DNA of 64,000 bases from a bacterium (GTDB lineage Bacteria; Armatimonadota; JACIXR01), in NCBI GenBank assembly GCA_014360495.1, contig JACIXR010000004.1:193983-257982 (forward strand). Reading direction: 5' to 3'. A program made the translations under genes and the position numbers. A model generated the notes under the pieces. It did no database searches. It saw nothing but the letters and a program-made list of their open reading frames with translations, and was not told the origin of the DNA. This document shows positions 23,123 through 30,764 of the stretch, one piece after another; position 1 is the stretch's first letter; each line of letters starts with the position of its first letter.

Positions 23123-23991
23123 GGAGTAAAATCCTCGTTCTCTTTCTCTCTGCCCTCGCTTTTGCTTCTGTAGATGAATATTTCTCCCTTGTAAAAAGCG
23201 GAAAATGTTTGGAGTTCAGGGGAAAAGTCGTCGGCTATATAAAGGGAAAGCTCTTTACCCTACTCATAGATGATGGAGCTACAACCTGTTTGAAGTTCAA
23301 GCAACCTTTATCCGTTGAGGTGGGACAAGAGATAAGGCTCTTAGCGAAGCCATCTTCTGAAGCCGGAATATATGAGCTCCTACTTGTTGTGAAGGAGGCA
23401 GATGTAAGAGCCAAAGAGGAATCTCAAAAACAGCAAGAGGTATTTTATTATCCCGTTACAACCTCCAATAGTAAGGGGAACCTAACCAGCAGAGGCTTTC
23501 CCAATCGCCTATCCATTTCCGAGGATATAGTTGAGGCATATAAGAGAGCTGTCCTTTATTTTAATCCTCGTATGGATGAGAATTCCGCGAGGATGATTGC
23601 AAGAGCAATTCTTTACTTCAGCGTGGAGAACAATTTAGACCCTCGTTTGGTGGTAGCGGTCATAGCTGTGGAATCGGGATTTGACCCCAAGGCGGTCTCG
23701 AGAAAAGGAGCTATGGGATTGGGTCAACTTATGCCCCAAACGGCGGCTGGGATGGGGGTGAAGAATCCGTTTGACCCCATTGATAATCTTTCAGCCTCAA
23801 TCCGCCTCATCAGGGGACATCTTGAGAAGTTTGAGGGTAATCCTCAACAGCTTGCCCTTGCTTTGGCTTGCTACAATGCAGGCTCCGGTGCTGTAAGGAG
23901 GTATGGTGGAGTCCCACCATATAAGGAAACGCAGGCTTATATAAACAAGGTGATTTCTCTTTACAAAAAAATATGCGGATACTCGGATTGA
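23119..23991 (+). CDS. lytic transglycosylase, SLT domain
   Basis: 290 residues. The signal peptide is ILVLFLSALAFASVDE. Residues about 35-110 form a small beta domain (OB-like), then a linker. The C-terminal SLT domain has AVIAVESGFDPKAVSRKGA with the catalytic Glu, GLGQLMPQTA and ALACYNAGSGAV. It cleaves peptidoglycan glycan strands, leaving 1,6-anhydromuramic ends, and acts in the periplasm. It starts with TTG overlapping the macro gene. Confidence 0.93.
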   Translation: MRSKILVLFLSALAFASVDEYFSLVKSGKCLEFRGKVVGYIKGKLFTLLIDDGATTCLKFKQPLSVEVGQEIRLLAKPSSEAGIYELLLVVKEADVRAKEESQKQQEVFYYPVTTSNSKGNLTSRGFPNRLSISEDIVEAYKRAVLYFNPRMDENSARMIARAILYFSVENNLDPRLVVAVIAVESGFDPKAVSRKGAMGLGQLMPQTAAGMGVKNPFDPIDNLSASIRLIRGHLEKFEGNPQQLALALACYNAGSGAVRRYGGVPPYKETQAYINKVISLYKKICGYSD

Positions 23992-24004
23992 GAAACTATA
24001 GGCT

Positions 24005-24709
24005 ATGCAGGAAAAGTTAAGGCTTCTCTGGCAACTTGAGGAGATAGACGATGCTCTTCAAACGAGCAGGGAAGAAATGAAAAATTTGGACGATGGAAGT
24101 ACCCTTAAAGCAAGGGTTGATGCCCTAAAAGCGGAACTTGAAAGACAGAGGAATGAATTAAGGGAGATGAGGAGGGAAATGGAGGATAAGGAATTGGAAG
24201 CGAGGGGGCTTGAGGAAAGAAGACGAACAATGGAAAGTAGGATGTATGGTGGGTATGTAAGCAACCCTAAAGAATTGGAGTCAATGGAGAGGGAAGTGGA
24301 AATTCTCAGACGTAATCAAGATAGGTTGGAGGAGAGAGTGCTCGAGCTGATGTTCGCTATTGAGGATAAGAATCGGGATATCCAACTTCTGGAGGAGCAA
24401 TTGAAGGCTGAGGATTCAGAATATCAAGAGGTGCGGAGGAAATACGAAGAGGAATCTAAGAGGCTTTCGGAAATAATTGATAGATTAGAGCAAGAAAGGG
24501 AGAAGCTCATCCCTCAGATAGACCCCTTCCTTTTAGAGCGATATGTGGAGATAAGGGCTAAGGTGGGTGGTGGAGTGGCGAAGGTTGTAAAAGGGGTGTG
24601 CGGTGGATGTGGTTTCAGCATCAGCCCAAGATTTATCACACGCCTTAAAGAAGGGGAAACGATAGTTTACTGCGAGAATTGTGGACGCATCCTTTACCTT
24701 GAGGAATGA
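24005..24709 (+). CDS. coiled-coil C4 zinc-ribbon protein (CT398-like)
   Basis: 234 residues. A long coiled-coil hairpin (about 5-175, rich in Glu/Arg/Leu) precedes a C-terminal zinc ribbon CGGCGF...YCENCGR with four Cys. This is the architecture of the CT398/FlaG-interacting type, widespread and often next to YbgI/Nif3 or, as here, RNase H. Proposed roles are as nucleic-acid or secretion adaptors; no catalytic activity is known. The stop overlaps the ATG of the RNase H gene (ATGA). Confidence 0.88.
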   Translation: MQEKLRLLWQLEEIDDALQTSREEMKNLDDGSTLKARVDALKAELERQRNELREMRREMEDKELEARGLEERRRTMESRMYGGYVSNPKELESMEREVEILRRNQDRLEERVLELMFAIEDKNRDIQLLEEQLKAEDSEYQEVRRKYEEESKRLSEIIDRLEQEREKLIPQIDPFLLERYVEIRAKVGGGVAKVVKGVCGGCGFSISPRFITRLKEGETIVYCENCGRILYLEE

Positions 24710-25131
24710 TAGACAGGGAAGGCATCGCTATAATAGATGGTGCAGTGAAGGGAAATCCTGGCAAAGGAGGAATTGGTGTTGTTTTGAAGGATAGAAATGG
24801 CGAGAGAATCTTTTTCGTTAGCAAAGAGGTGGGAGATGTAACTAATAATGAAGCAGAGTGGCTCTCTTTTATAGAGGCTCTGAACCTTGCGAGAAGGAAT
24901 AAATTTCTCAAGTTGGAGGTGATTACGGATAGTCAGCTATTAGCGAGGCAATGGAGCGGGTTATATAAAACGAGGGCGAAAAATCTTCTCAAACTGTATA
25001 AGAAAGCAAAGAAGTTAGCGGAGGGGTTTAAGGAATTGATATTGCGTCAGGGAACGAGAAAGGAGATAAGGGAAGCGCACATTCTGGCACATCAGGCTCT
25101 TAAAAAGGTGATAGAATATGAAGACAAATAG
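24706..25131 (+). CDS. ribonuclease HI-like protein
   Basis: 141 residues of RNase H fold. IIDGAVKGNPGKGGIGVV has the first catalytic Asp, NNEAEWLSFIEAL the Glu, and VITDSQLLARQWSG the second Asp. The fourth acid near the C-terminus appears as His in REAHILAHQAL, as in the RVT_3-type branch. It should cut RNA in RNA-DNA hybrids. It pairs with the zinc-ribbon gene as in many genomes. The 3' end overlaps the nitroreductase start by 14 nt. Confidence 0.88.
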   Translation: MIDREGIAIIDGAVKGNPGKGGIGVVLKDRNGERIFFVSKEVGDVTNNEAEWLSFIEALNLARRNKFLKLEVITDSQLLARQWSGLYKTRAKNLLKLYKKAKKLAEGFKELILRQGTRKEIREAHILAHQALKKVIEYEDK

Positions 25132-25714
25132 AGAAGAAATCATCCTCCCTCCACCAAAAACAAAAGGCGAGATGAGTCTGGAAGAGGCTATTTGGAGAAG
25201 GAGGTCTGTTCGGCGTTTCTCCTCTGCTCCTTTGCCCTTGGAGGCAATAAGCCAAATTCTCTGGGCTGGACAGGGAATATCAGATAAATACACGAGATTC
25301 CGCACCGCACCTTCCGCCGGCGCTATCTTCCCCTGTCATCTCTATGCGCTTCTCCCTGAGGGAGTTTATAAATATATGCCAGATGAACACAAGCTTAGTC
25401 TCCACTTGAGGGATGATTTGCGTTCTCCCCTTGCGGAAGCTTCCCTTTATCAGGACTTCATCGCTGAAGCCCCACTTGTTATTGTTATCACAGCCGAGCT
25501 TTCTAAGACTATGGCACGCTATGGAACGAGAGCAACAAGATATGTTTATATGGAAATCGGGCATATCGGGCAAAACATCCAACTTCAAGCTGTGGCTTTG
25601 GGCTACGACTCCGTCTGCGTTGGAGCGTTCCAGGACGAGAAAGTTAAAAGCCTTCTCTCACTCCCAACTCCAGAGGAACCACTCTACATCATTCCTGTAG
25701 GTAAGAAGAGATGA
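25118..25714 (+). CDS. SagB-type nitroreductase family protein
   Basis: 198 residues of FMN-dependent nitroreductase fold. SLEEAIWRRRSVRRFSSAPL is the N-terminal FMN-binding Arg motif; APSAGAIFPCHLY and GHIGQNIQLQAVALG are conserved in SagB-like members. The physiological substrate is unknown: stand-alone members occur in many bacteria and archaea and are not tied to peptide modification. No precursor peptide or cyclodehydratase gene is next to it. Confidence 0.88.
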   Translation: MKTNREEIILPPPKTKGEMSLEEAIWRRRSVRRFSSAPLPLEAISQILWAGQGISDKYTRFRTAPSAGAIFPCHLYALLPEGVYKYMPDEHKLSLHLRDDLRSPLAEASLYQDFIAEAPLVIVITAELSKTMARYGTRATRYVYMEIGHIGQNIQLQAVALGYDSVCVGAFQDEKVKSLLSLPTPEEPLYIIPVGKKR

Positions 25715-26181
25715 GGAAATTCATAGGAGTCATTGGAGCCTCGCAACCACCTGCGGAGCTCCTTCCCGTTGCTGAGAAAGTTGGGGAAGAGATAGGTAAA
25801 AGAGGTGGCGTCCTTATTTGTGGTGGGATGGGAGGGATTATGGAGTCCGCTTGCAAGGGAGCGAAAAGGAGGGGTGGTGTAACCGTGGGAATTCTTCCCA
25901 CTCTGACGAGGGATTCGGCGAATCCCTACATTGATATACCGATTGTCACTGGAATTGGTTATGCGAGAAACATGATAGTCGTTCTTTCCTCGGAAGCGAT
26001 AATCGCAATAGGCGGCGCCTTTGGCACCCTTACAGAGCTCGCTTTTGCCCTTCATTTCAACATCCCAGTAGTAGGTATAAGGACTTGGCGTGTGGAGAGT
26101 GAATTTACAGAGGTGAAGGGTATAAGCTATGTTGACGAGCCTGAGGAGGCAGTGAGAATTGCTATGGAGGTGGAGATTTAG
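25711..26181 (+). CDS. TIGR00725/LOG-like Rossmann protein
   Basis: 156 residues. FIGVIGASQPP at the start, GGVLICGGMGGIMESACKGA and AIGGAFGTLTELAFAL mark the lysine-decarboxylase-like (LOG) superfamily, here the short TIGR00725 subgroup. The classic PGGxGTxxE motif reads IGGAFGTLTE. LOG enzymes cleave nucleotide 5'-monophosphates to release the base, but this subgroup is uncharacterised. Coupled by ATGA overlap upstream and directly abutting the acylphosphatase gene. Confidence 0.85.
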   Translation: MRKFIGVIGASQPPAELLPVAEKVGEEIGKRGGVLICGGMGGIMESACKGAKRRGGVTVGILPTLTRDSANPYIDIPIVTGIGYARNMIVVLSSEAIIAIGGAFGTLTELAFALHFNIPVVGIRTWRVESEFTEVKGISYVDEPEEAVRIAMEVEI

Positions 26182-26460
26182 ATGCCTCTTAAAAGAGCTC
26201 ACATAGAGATTTTCGGCAGGGTGCAAGGAGTAGGATTTCGTTTCTTTGCCCAGCAGATGGCAATAAAATATCGCATAGACGGCTATGTTCGCAATACCCT
26301 TCAAGGAACTGTTGAAGTTGTGGCTGAGGGAGATGAGGATTCCCTCGCTAAATTCATAGAGGAGCTGAAGAAGGGACCACCATCGGCAAGGGTAAGGGAG
26401 GTGAAAATCGTTTGGGGAGAAGCAAAGGGAGACTTAAGAGGCTTTCGTGTCGCGTTCTAA
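26182..26460 (+). CDS. acyP: acylphosphatase
   Basis: 92 residues, the standard size. The catalytic loop GRVQGVGFRFF holds the phosphate-binding Arg, and GYVRNTLQGTVEVVAEG holds the catalytic Asn. It hydrolyses carboxyl phosphates such as acetyl phosphate, carbamoyl phosphate or 1,3-bisphosphoglycerate. The ATG follows the previous stop without a gap. Confidence 0.95.
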   Translation: MPLKRAHIEIFGRVQGVGFRFFAQQMAIKYRIDGYVRNTLQGTVEVVAEGDEDSLAKFIEELKKGPPSARVREVKIVWGEAKGDLRGFRVAF

Positions 26461-27121
26461 CTTGAGGGAACTCATCCTCCAGATGGAGGAGCGACTTAGA
26501 AAAGCTTTCTCTACCCCGAGGAGAGAGCGGGAAGAGCCAGTTGATGTTCTGATAAGGACCATTCTCTCCCAGAATACCTCCGACGCTAATTCACACAAAG
26601 CCTTTGCTAATCTTAAGAACCGTTTTCCCGATTGGGAAGCTATCTTAAACGCTCCGATAGAGGAAATAGAGTCAGCTATAAGATGCGGTGGAATATCAAA
26701 TATAAAAGCAAGAAGGATAAAGGAAATTTTACGAAGGATAAAAGAGGAAAGAGGAGCTATTACCCTCTCCTTTCTCAGCGATTTGACTATGGAGGAGGCA
26801 AGGGAATATCTTCTATCGCTTCCGGGCGTTGGCGATAAGACTGCTTCCTGCGTTCTCCTTTTTTCTTTCGCCAAGCCAGCCTTTCCTGTTGATACTCATA
26901 TCCATCGCATAGTCAATAGAATAGGCATTGGCGGGAAAAAACTTTCCCCAAATGAAATCTCCAAATTATTTGAGGCTAATCTTTCCGCTGAGCTTTCTCT
27001 TTCTCTGCATTTAAATTTAATTCGCTTGGGACGTGAAATCTGTCGTTCAAGGAATCCAAAGTGTCAAATTTGTCCTCTTCAGGAGTTGTGCAATTACTAT
27101 GCGGTTCGGGTTCCAAGTTAA
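26447..27121 (+). CDS. nth: endonuclease III-type DNA glycosylase/AP lyase
   Basis: 224 residues. The HhH-GPD motif LPGVGDKTASCVLLFSF contains the catalytic Lys, and VDTHIHRIVNRIG the catalytic Asp. The C-terminal iron-sulfur cluster is C-x6-C-x2-C-x5-C (CRSRNPKCQICPLQELC). It removes oxidised pyrimidines and nicks AP sites. The start is GTG 26447, inside the acylphosphatase end. The endonuclease IV gene overlaps its 3' end, so two successive base-excision-repair enzymes are co-produced. Confidence 0.92.
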   Translation: MSRSNLRELILQMEERLRKAFSTPRREREEPVDVLIRTILSQNTSDANSHKAFANLKNRFPDWEAILNAPIEEIESAIRCGGISNIKARRIKEILRRIKEERGAITLSFLSDLTMEEAREYLLSLPGVGDKTASCVLLFSFAKPAFPVDTHIHRIVNRIGIGGKKLSPNEISKLFEANLSAELSLSLHLNLIRLGREICRSRNPKCQICPLQELCNYYAVRVPS

Positions 27122-27956
27122 AATAGACAAAGGCTTTGAAAGGGCTCTTAAATACGCCCTTGAACTGGGCTGCGAATGCATCCAAACTTTAATAACAAGC
27201 CCTTTGACTTGGAGGATAAGCGGGAACCCGAGTAGCTTGAAATGGTATGTGGAGGAGCTCCGTCTAAACGATATCTCGCCCATTGCCATCCACGCTCCTT
27301 ACTTATTGAATCTTGCCACGCCAGAGGAGGACATATATAGAAAATCAATCCTTATATTAAACGAGCATTTGGAGTTCGCTGAGGAGGCAGGAGCGGATTT
27401 CGTCATCGTCCATTCCGGGAGTCATAAAGGGGCAGGCGCTTCCTTCGGGATGAGCAGATTGATATCCGCTCTCCAAAAATTGAGCGAGTTCCATAAAGGC
27501 AATGCTATGATTTTGGTGGAGAATACCTCAGGTGCTGGCGGTGAGATTTGTTCTACAATTGAAGAGATTCAGCTATTATTAAAGGAAGTGGATAAAAGTA
27601 AAATAGGGATATGTTTGGATACTTGTCATCTCTTTGCCTTTGGCTACGACTTATCCTCTCCCGAAAAGGTGAGGGAATTAAGCGAAGAGGTGAGAGAAAA
27701 AATAGGAGAAAGCTTGAAGCTATTGCACCTAAACGATTGTAAAACACCTATGGGAAGCAAAGTTGACCGTCATGAAAGCTTGGGTAAGGGGAGAATAGGT
27801 TTAAGGGGAATTAAGGCGATTATAAATGACCCCTTTTTCAAAAACCTTCCTGCTATAATGGAAACGCCCTACGACCCCGTAGAGGATAGATACAACATCA
27901 ATCTTGCCAAGAGGTTAAGAGAGGAGAGTAACTTTGAGGGTGAAAAAAGCGTCTAA
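27099..27956 (+). CDS. nfo: endonuclease IV (AP endonuclease)
   Basis: 285 residues, TIM barrel. The ATG at 27099 (MRFGFQVKIDKGFERALKYA) lies 23 nt inside nth. Zinc-ligand motifs: AIHAPYLLNLATP, VIVHSGSHKG, LVENTSGAGGEICST, GICLDTCHLFAFGYDL, LLHLNDCKTPMGSKVDRHES and IMETPY. It hydrolyses the phosphodiester 5' of abasic sites. Cooperates with the adjacent endonuclease III. Confidence 0.93.
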   Translation: MRFGFQVKIDKGFERALKYALELGCECIQTLITSPLTWRISGNPSSLKWYVEELRLNDISPIAIHAPYLLNLATPEEDIYRKSILILNEHLEFAEEAGADFVIVHSGSHKGAGASFGMSRLISALQKLSEFHKGNAMILVENTSGAGGEICSTIEEIQLLLKEVDKSKIGICLDTCHLFAFGYDLSSPEKVRELSEEVREKIGESLKLLHLNDCKTPMGSKVDRHESLGKGRIGLRGIKAIINDPFFKNLPAIMETPYDPVEDRYNINLAKRLREESNFEGEKSV

Positions 27957-27977
27957 ATATACGGAGAGGTGCCGAAG

Positions 27978-28502
27978 TTGAACGATGTAAACTGGGAGGA
28001 GATAATAGAGAGAGCCAAAGATGGGGAGGAATCTGCGATGGAGCATATATTTATGAATTTCAAAGATATGGTTTATAATGTATGTTATAGGATGAGCGGG
28101 AGAAGGGAAGATGCGGAGGATTGGACTCAGGAAACCTTTCTCCGTGCCTTCTCCGCTATTAAGGGGTTTAGAGGGGATAGTAGTCTTTCGACCTGGCTGT
28201 ATAGGATTGCTGTAAATGTATGTTTGAGCAACTTGAGAAGGAAGAGAACAGTTTCACTTGACGAAGTAGAATACAAGGTGGGGAACGAGAAGGATGAGGA
28301 TGATGACCTAGTAGAACAAGTTCAAATTGTGCTTGGGCAGTTGCCGCCGCTTTATCGCACTGTTCTTATACTGAGGCATTTTGAGGAATTATCATATGAG
28401 GAGATAGCGAGTGTTATAAAGAGAAGCGTAGGAAGCGTTAAGATTGCCCTGCATAGGGCAAGGAAGAAATTCAAGGAAAAAATGGAGGAATTGAATAAAT
28501 GA
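27978..28502 (+). CDS. ECF-type RNA polymerase sigma factor
   Basis: 174 residues. Region 2 contains VYNVCYRMSGRREDAEDWTQ and TFLRAFSAIKGFRG; region 4 contains LPPLYRTVLILRHFEELSYE and RSVGSVKIALHRARKKFK. There is no region 3, as in group IV sigma factors. A TTG at 27978 fits the GGAGAGG Shine-Dalgarno; GTG 27969 is the alternative. The next gene is a zinc-binding anti-sigma, with ATGA overlap, a classic pair. Its regulon is unknown, but the third gene encodes a secreted protein. Confidence 0.92.
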   Translation: MNDVNWEEIIERAKDGEESAMEHIFMNFKDMVYNVCYRMSGRREDAEDWTQETFLRAFSAIKGFRGDSSLSTWLYRIAVNVCLSNLRRKRTVSLDEVEYKVGNEKDEDDDLVEQVQIVLGQLPPLYRTVLILRHFEELSYEEIASVIKRSVGSVKIALHRARKKFKEKMEELNK

Positions 28503-29182
28503 GAAGGATTGATTGCAAGAGAATTGAAGATATCTTGCCCCTCTACTTGGAGGGTAGCCTGAGCGAAGAGGAAACAAGGGAAGTTGAAAGACACCTTGCT
28601 TCCTGCGAGAGATGTTTATCCTCCTATGAGGAATGGCGGAGATGTTTCTCCGCTCTTCAAAGCGTCCCTCGCTTGCAAGCTCCTATGAATATTTGGTTCA
28701 ATGTGAAGCAGGGACTTTCCCAGAGAGTGGAAAGAAAAATAGCTTGGTTCCCCGCTTTCGCCTCTCTTATCGGCGTCTCCATTGTCCTTGTATTCCTATT
28801 CCTTAATCTATATACTCAACACAGGTCCGCTCCACCCACACCACCTACTATCTCACCACCTTACCAAGCGAATCTACCTTCCCCTACACCCCCAGTTATT
28901 ACAAAGGCTGTCCCTACGGTCCCGAAAATAGCGAAACCGGTGCCGAGCTCCAGGGTAAAGAGAGAAGTGGTCGTGGCGAAGAGACCGCCTCAACCCTTGA
29001 CACCAACATCAAGAAAAGTTCTCGCCACGCCAAAGCTGGAGGAAACCGATGTAGAGGAGAAGATTGCCGAGAGATTGGAGATGGCTCTATTGAGCGCCCA
29101 GCAGGCAGAAAGCAATTTGGAGAGAGCCTTCCAAATCCTTAGAGGTAAAAACTTAGATATGAAAGGGGGCGAAAGTTTATGA
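28499..29182 (+). CDS. zinc-finger anti-sigma factor with one TM helix
   Basis: 227 residues. The N-terminal ZAS-like domain has LPLYLEGSLSEEETREVERH and HLASCERC (H-x3-C-x2-C). One membrane helix (WFPAFASLIGVSIVLVFLFL) at about residues 82-101. The outside part is a Pro-rich linker and a helical tail (LEMALLSAQQAESNLERAFQ). It should hold the upstream sigma factor at the membrane until a signal arrives. Overlaps both neighbours by ATGA. Confidence 0.88.
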   Translation: MRRIDCKRIEDILPLYLEGSLSEEETREVERHLASCERCLSSYEEWRRCFSALQSVPRLQAPMNIWFNVKQGLSQRVERKIAWFPAFASLIGVSIVLVFLFLNLYTQHRSAPPTPPTISPPYQANLPSPTPPVITKAVPTVPKIAKPVPSSRVKREVVVAKRPPQPLTPTSRKVLATPKLEETDVEEKIAERLEMALLSAQQAESNLERAFQILRGKNLDMKGGESL

Positions 29183-30084
29183 GAAAATTTTTCCTCCTTC
29201 TTCTCGTTTCAATATCCTTTTCCTTCGCCTTAGAAGTTCCCCTTCCTCCTTACCTCAAAGTTGTGGAGAGCACATCCTTCCCACCTGTAATAATGCAAGC
29301 GCTTCTCGGGGATTATGCAAAAAATATAGAGAGATTGGAAATTGTGATTGTTGATGGTGATAAAACGGAGGCTTTACAATTTTGGCAACAAACCCTCCCT
29401 TCTAAAGGGTGGCGTTTGCTTTTCTCCTCTTCTCAACCCCAACAGCCCTTTCCTATAGCTTATAACAGAGGAAAGGATGTTCTTCTCATCGCTCCCGGGA
29501 CTAAGCCAAGCCAGCTCTTATTGGTTGAGGCTGGAGGTGTTAAAGATGTTGGGGTTTTGCTGGGGATAATAATGAAGGGGTTATCATCCATTGCTACTTC
29601 TCTTGTTGAAGAGGAGAAAGGTTCTTTTCCCAAAATTGCCCCTTTTCCCCAAGCCAAGTTGGTGCTGGAAGCTCGTATCCCTGCTAAGGCAATTAGCGAA
29701 AAACTCAAAGGAGAAGGCGTTAAATATAGTGCGCCTACACATGTGGGAGCTGCATCATCGGAAATTGCTAAGTCAACTCCTTCTGCTTCTCTCCTTCAGT
29801 CTCTCCTTTCTAACGCAGATGAAATCCATTTCAGAGAATTTCAACTTCCTTCAAAGATTGACCCAAGGGAAGTAATAAACTATTATGAGGAGAAATTGAA
29901 AAAAGAGGGATGGCAAAGGATTATAAAGAACACACAGCCCCAGCCTTCTTTCCCCTACGTCTTAATATGCGCCTACAAAGGCGATTATTGCATAATAAGC
30001 CTTATTCCCCAGTTCCCCGCTAATACACTACACACTTTGGACGAGATAATCCTTTTGGCAAAAAAGGAGAGGAAAAACGATTAG
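29179..30084 (+). CDS. secreted protein of unknown function, sigma-factor operon
   Basis: 301 residues with a signal peptide (FFLLLLVSISFSFALE). It holds two related alpha-beta segments: EALQFWQQTLPSKGWRLL near residues 64-81 and VINYYEEKLKKEGWQRII near 233-250, each followed by a strand region. It may be two copies of a small PsbP/LapA-like or DUF4367-like sensor domain. It is coupled to the anti-sigma gene and could be the sensed or controlled envelope component. No family assigned. Confidence 0.75.
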   Translation: MRKFFLLLLVSISFSFALEVPLPPYLKVVESTSFPPVIMQALLGDYAKNIERLEIVIVDGDKTEALQFWQQTLPSKGWRLLFSSSQPQQPFPIAYNRGKDVLLIAPGTKPSQLLLVEAGGVKDVGVLLGIIMKGLSSIATSLVEEEKGSFPKIAPFPQAKLVLEARIPAKAISEKLKGEGVKYSAPTHVGAASSEIAKSTPSASLLQSLLSNADEIHFREFQLPSKIDPREVINYYEEKLKKEGWQRIIKNTQPQPSFPYVLICAYKGDYCIISLIPQFPANTLHTLDEIILLAKKERKND

Positions 30085-30179
30085 ATAATTGTTGGGGAAT
30101 CCATGCTGGTATATGTAAAAGTTTCAGATTAGGGGGGGCAATCTTTATATTTCTTCAATGTTCTAAATTTCAAAATATC

Positions 30180-30208
30180 TTGTCTAATTTAAAAGGAGTG
30201 TGTATAAT
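30180..30208 (+). promoter_or_regulatory. promoter for recX-rny
   Basis: TTGTCT (30180-30185), 17 nt, perfect TATAAT (30203-30208). The implied leader to the recX Shine-Dalgarno is about 65 nt. The remaining 90 bp after the previous gene shows no gene. Confidence 0.6.
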
Positions 30209-30291
30209 TAAAAACAAAAGGGGATAGGAAAGAGAACATCCTCCTTAAGCAAGATTTGCAATATGTATTTCTTTGAAAGGAGGCATAAAGG

Positions 30292-30747
30292 ATAAGCGAG
30301 CTCCTCAAAGCAAAGGAGATTTTATTGCGATTTTTCTCCTTCCGTGATAGAACGGAGAAGGAAGCAAGAGAAAAGCTTAAAGAGAAAGGAATAGACGAAA
30401 AGACGACGGAGGAAGCGATATTATGGTTAAAAGAAGAGGGTCTATTGGACGACTCTCGCTTTGCTCGTCAGTGGGTGGAGGGTAGGAAGGAAAAGTATGG
30501 AAGAATTCGCCTTCTCAGAGAGCTTTTAAGGAAGGGAGTGGAGGGTGAGACTGCGAGGCAAGCGATTAGCTTGCTTTCGGAAGAGGAGGAATTAAAAAGC
30601 GCCCTTGAAATTGGGCGCCGTCGTCTTGCGTCTATTTCTGGTGATGACCCTCGTCGGAGGCAGAAGCTTGCTTCCTTTCTCCTGAGGAGGGGCTTTAGCT
30701 GGGATATTGTTGAAAAAGCTTTGAGGTTTCTCTTTCCCTCCCCTTAA
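30292..30747 (+). CDS. recX: regulatory protein RecX
   Basis: Modulates RecA filaments. Motifs: RFFSFRDRTEKEAREKLKEK, WLKEEGLLDDSRFARQWVEG (the RecX LxDxxFA signature) and a third helical repeat near RRRQKLASFLLRRGFSWDIV. The family-typical N-terminus (LLKAKEILLRFFSFRDR) begins before any ATG/GTG. An in-frame TAA lies just upstream at 30286, and the Shine-Dalgarno GAAAGGAGG (30275-30283) is 8 nt before an ATA at 30292. The TTG at 30325 is the nearest conventional start but would cut the first helix. recA is not in the window. Confidence 0.88.
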   Translation: MSELLKAKEILLRFFSFRDRTEKEAREKLKEKGIDEKTTEEAILWLKEEGLLDDSRFARQWVEGRKEKYGRIRLLRELLRKGVEGETARQAISLLSEEEELKSALEIGRRRLASISGDDPRRRQKLASFLLRRGFSWDIVEKALRFLFPSP

Positions 30748-30764
30748 AAAGGGAGGTGTTATAA

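Noticed and set aside
25684-26304. 206-residue minus-strand ORF
   Set aside because: Antisense to the LOG-like and acylphosphatase genes; low-complexity, unrecognisable product.
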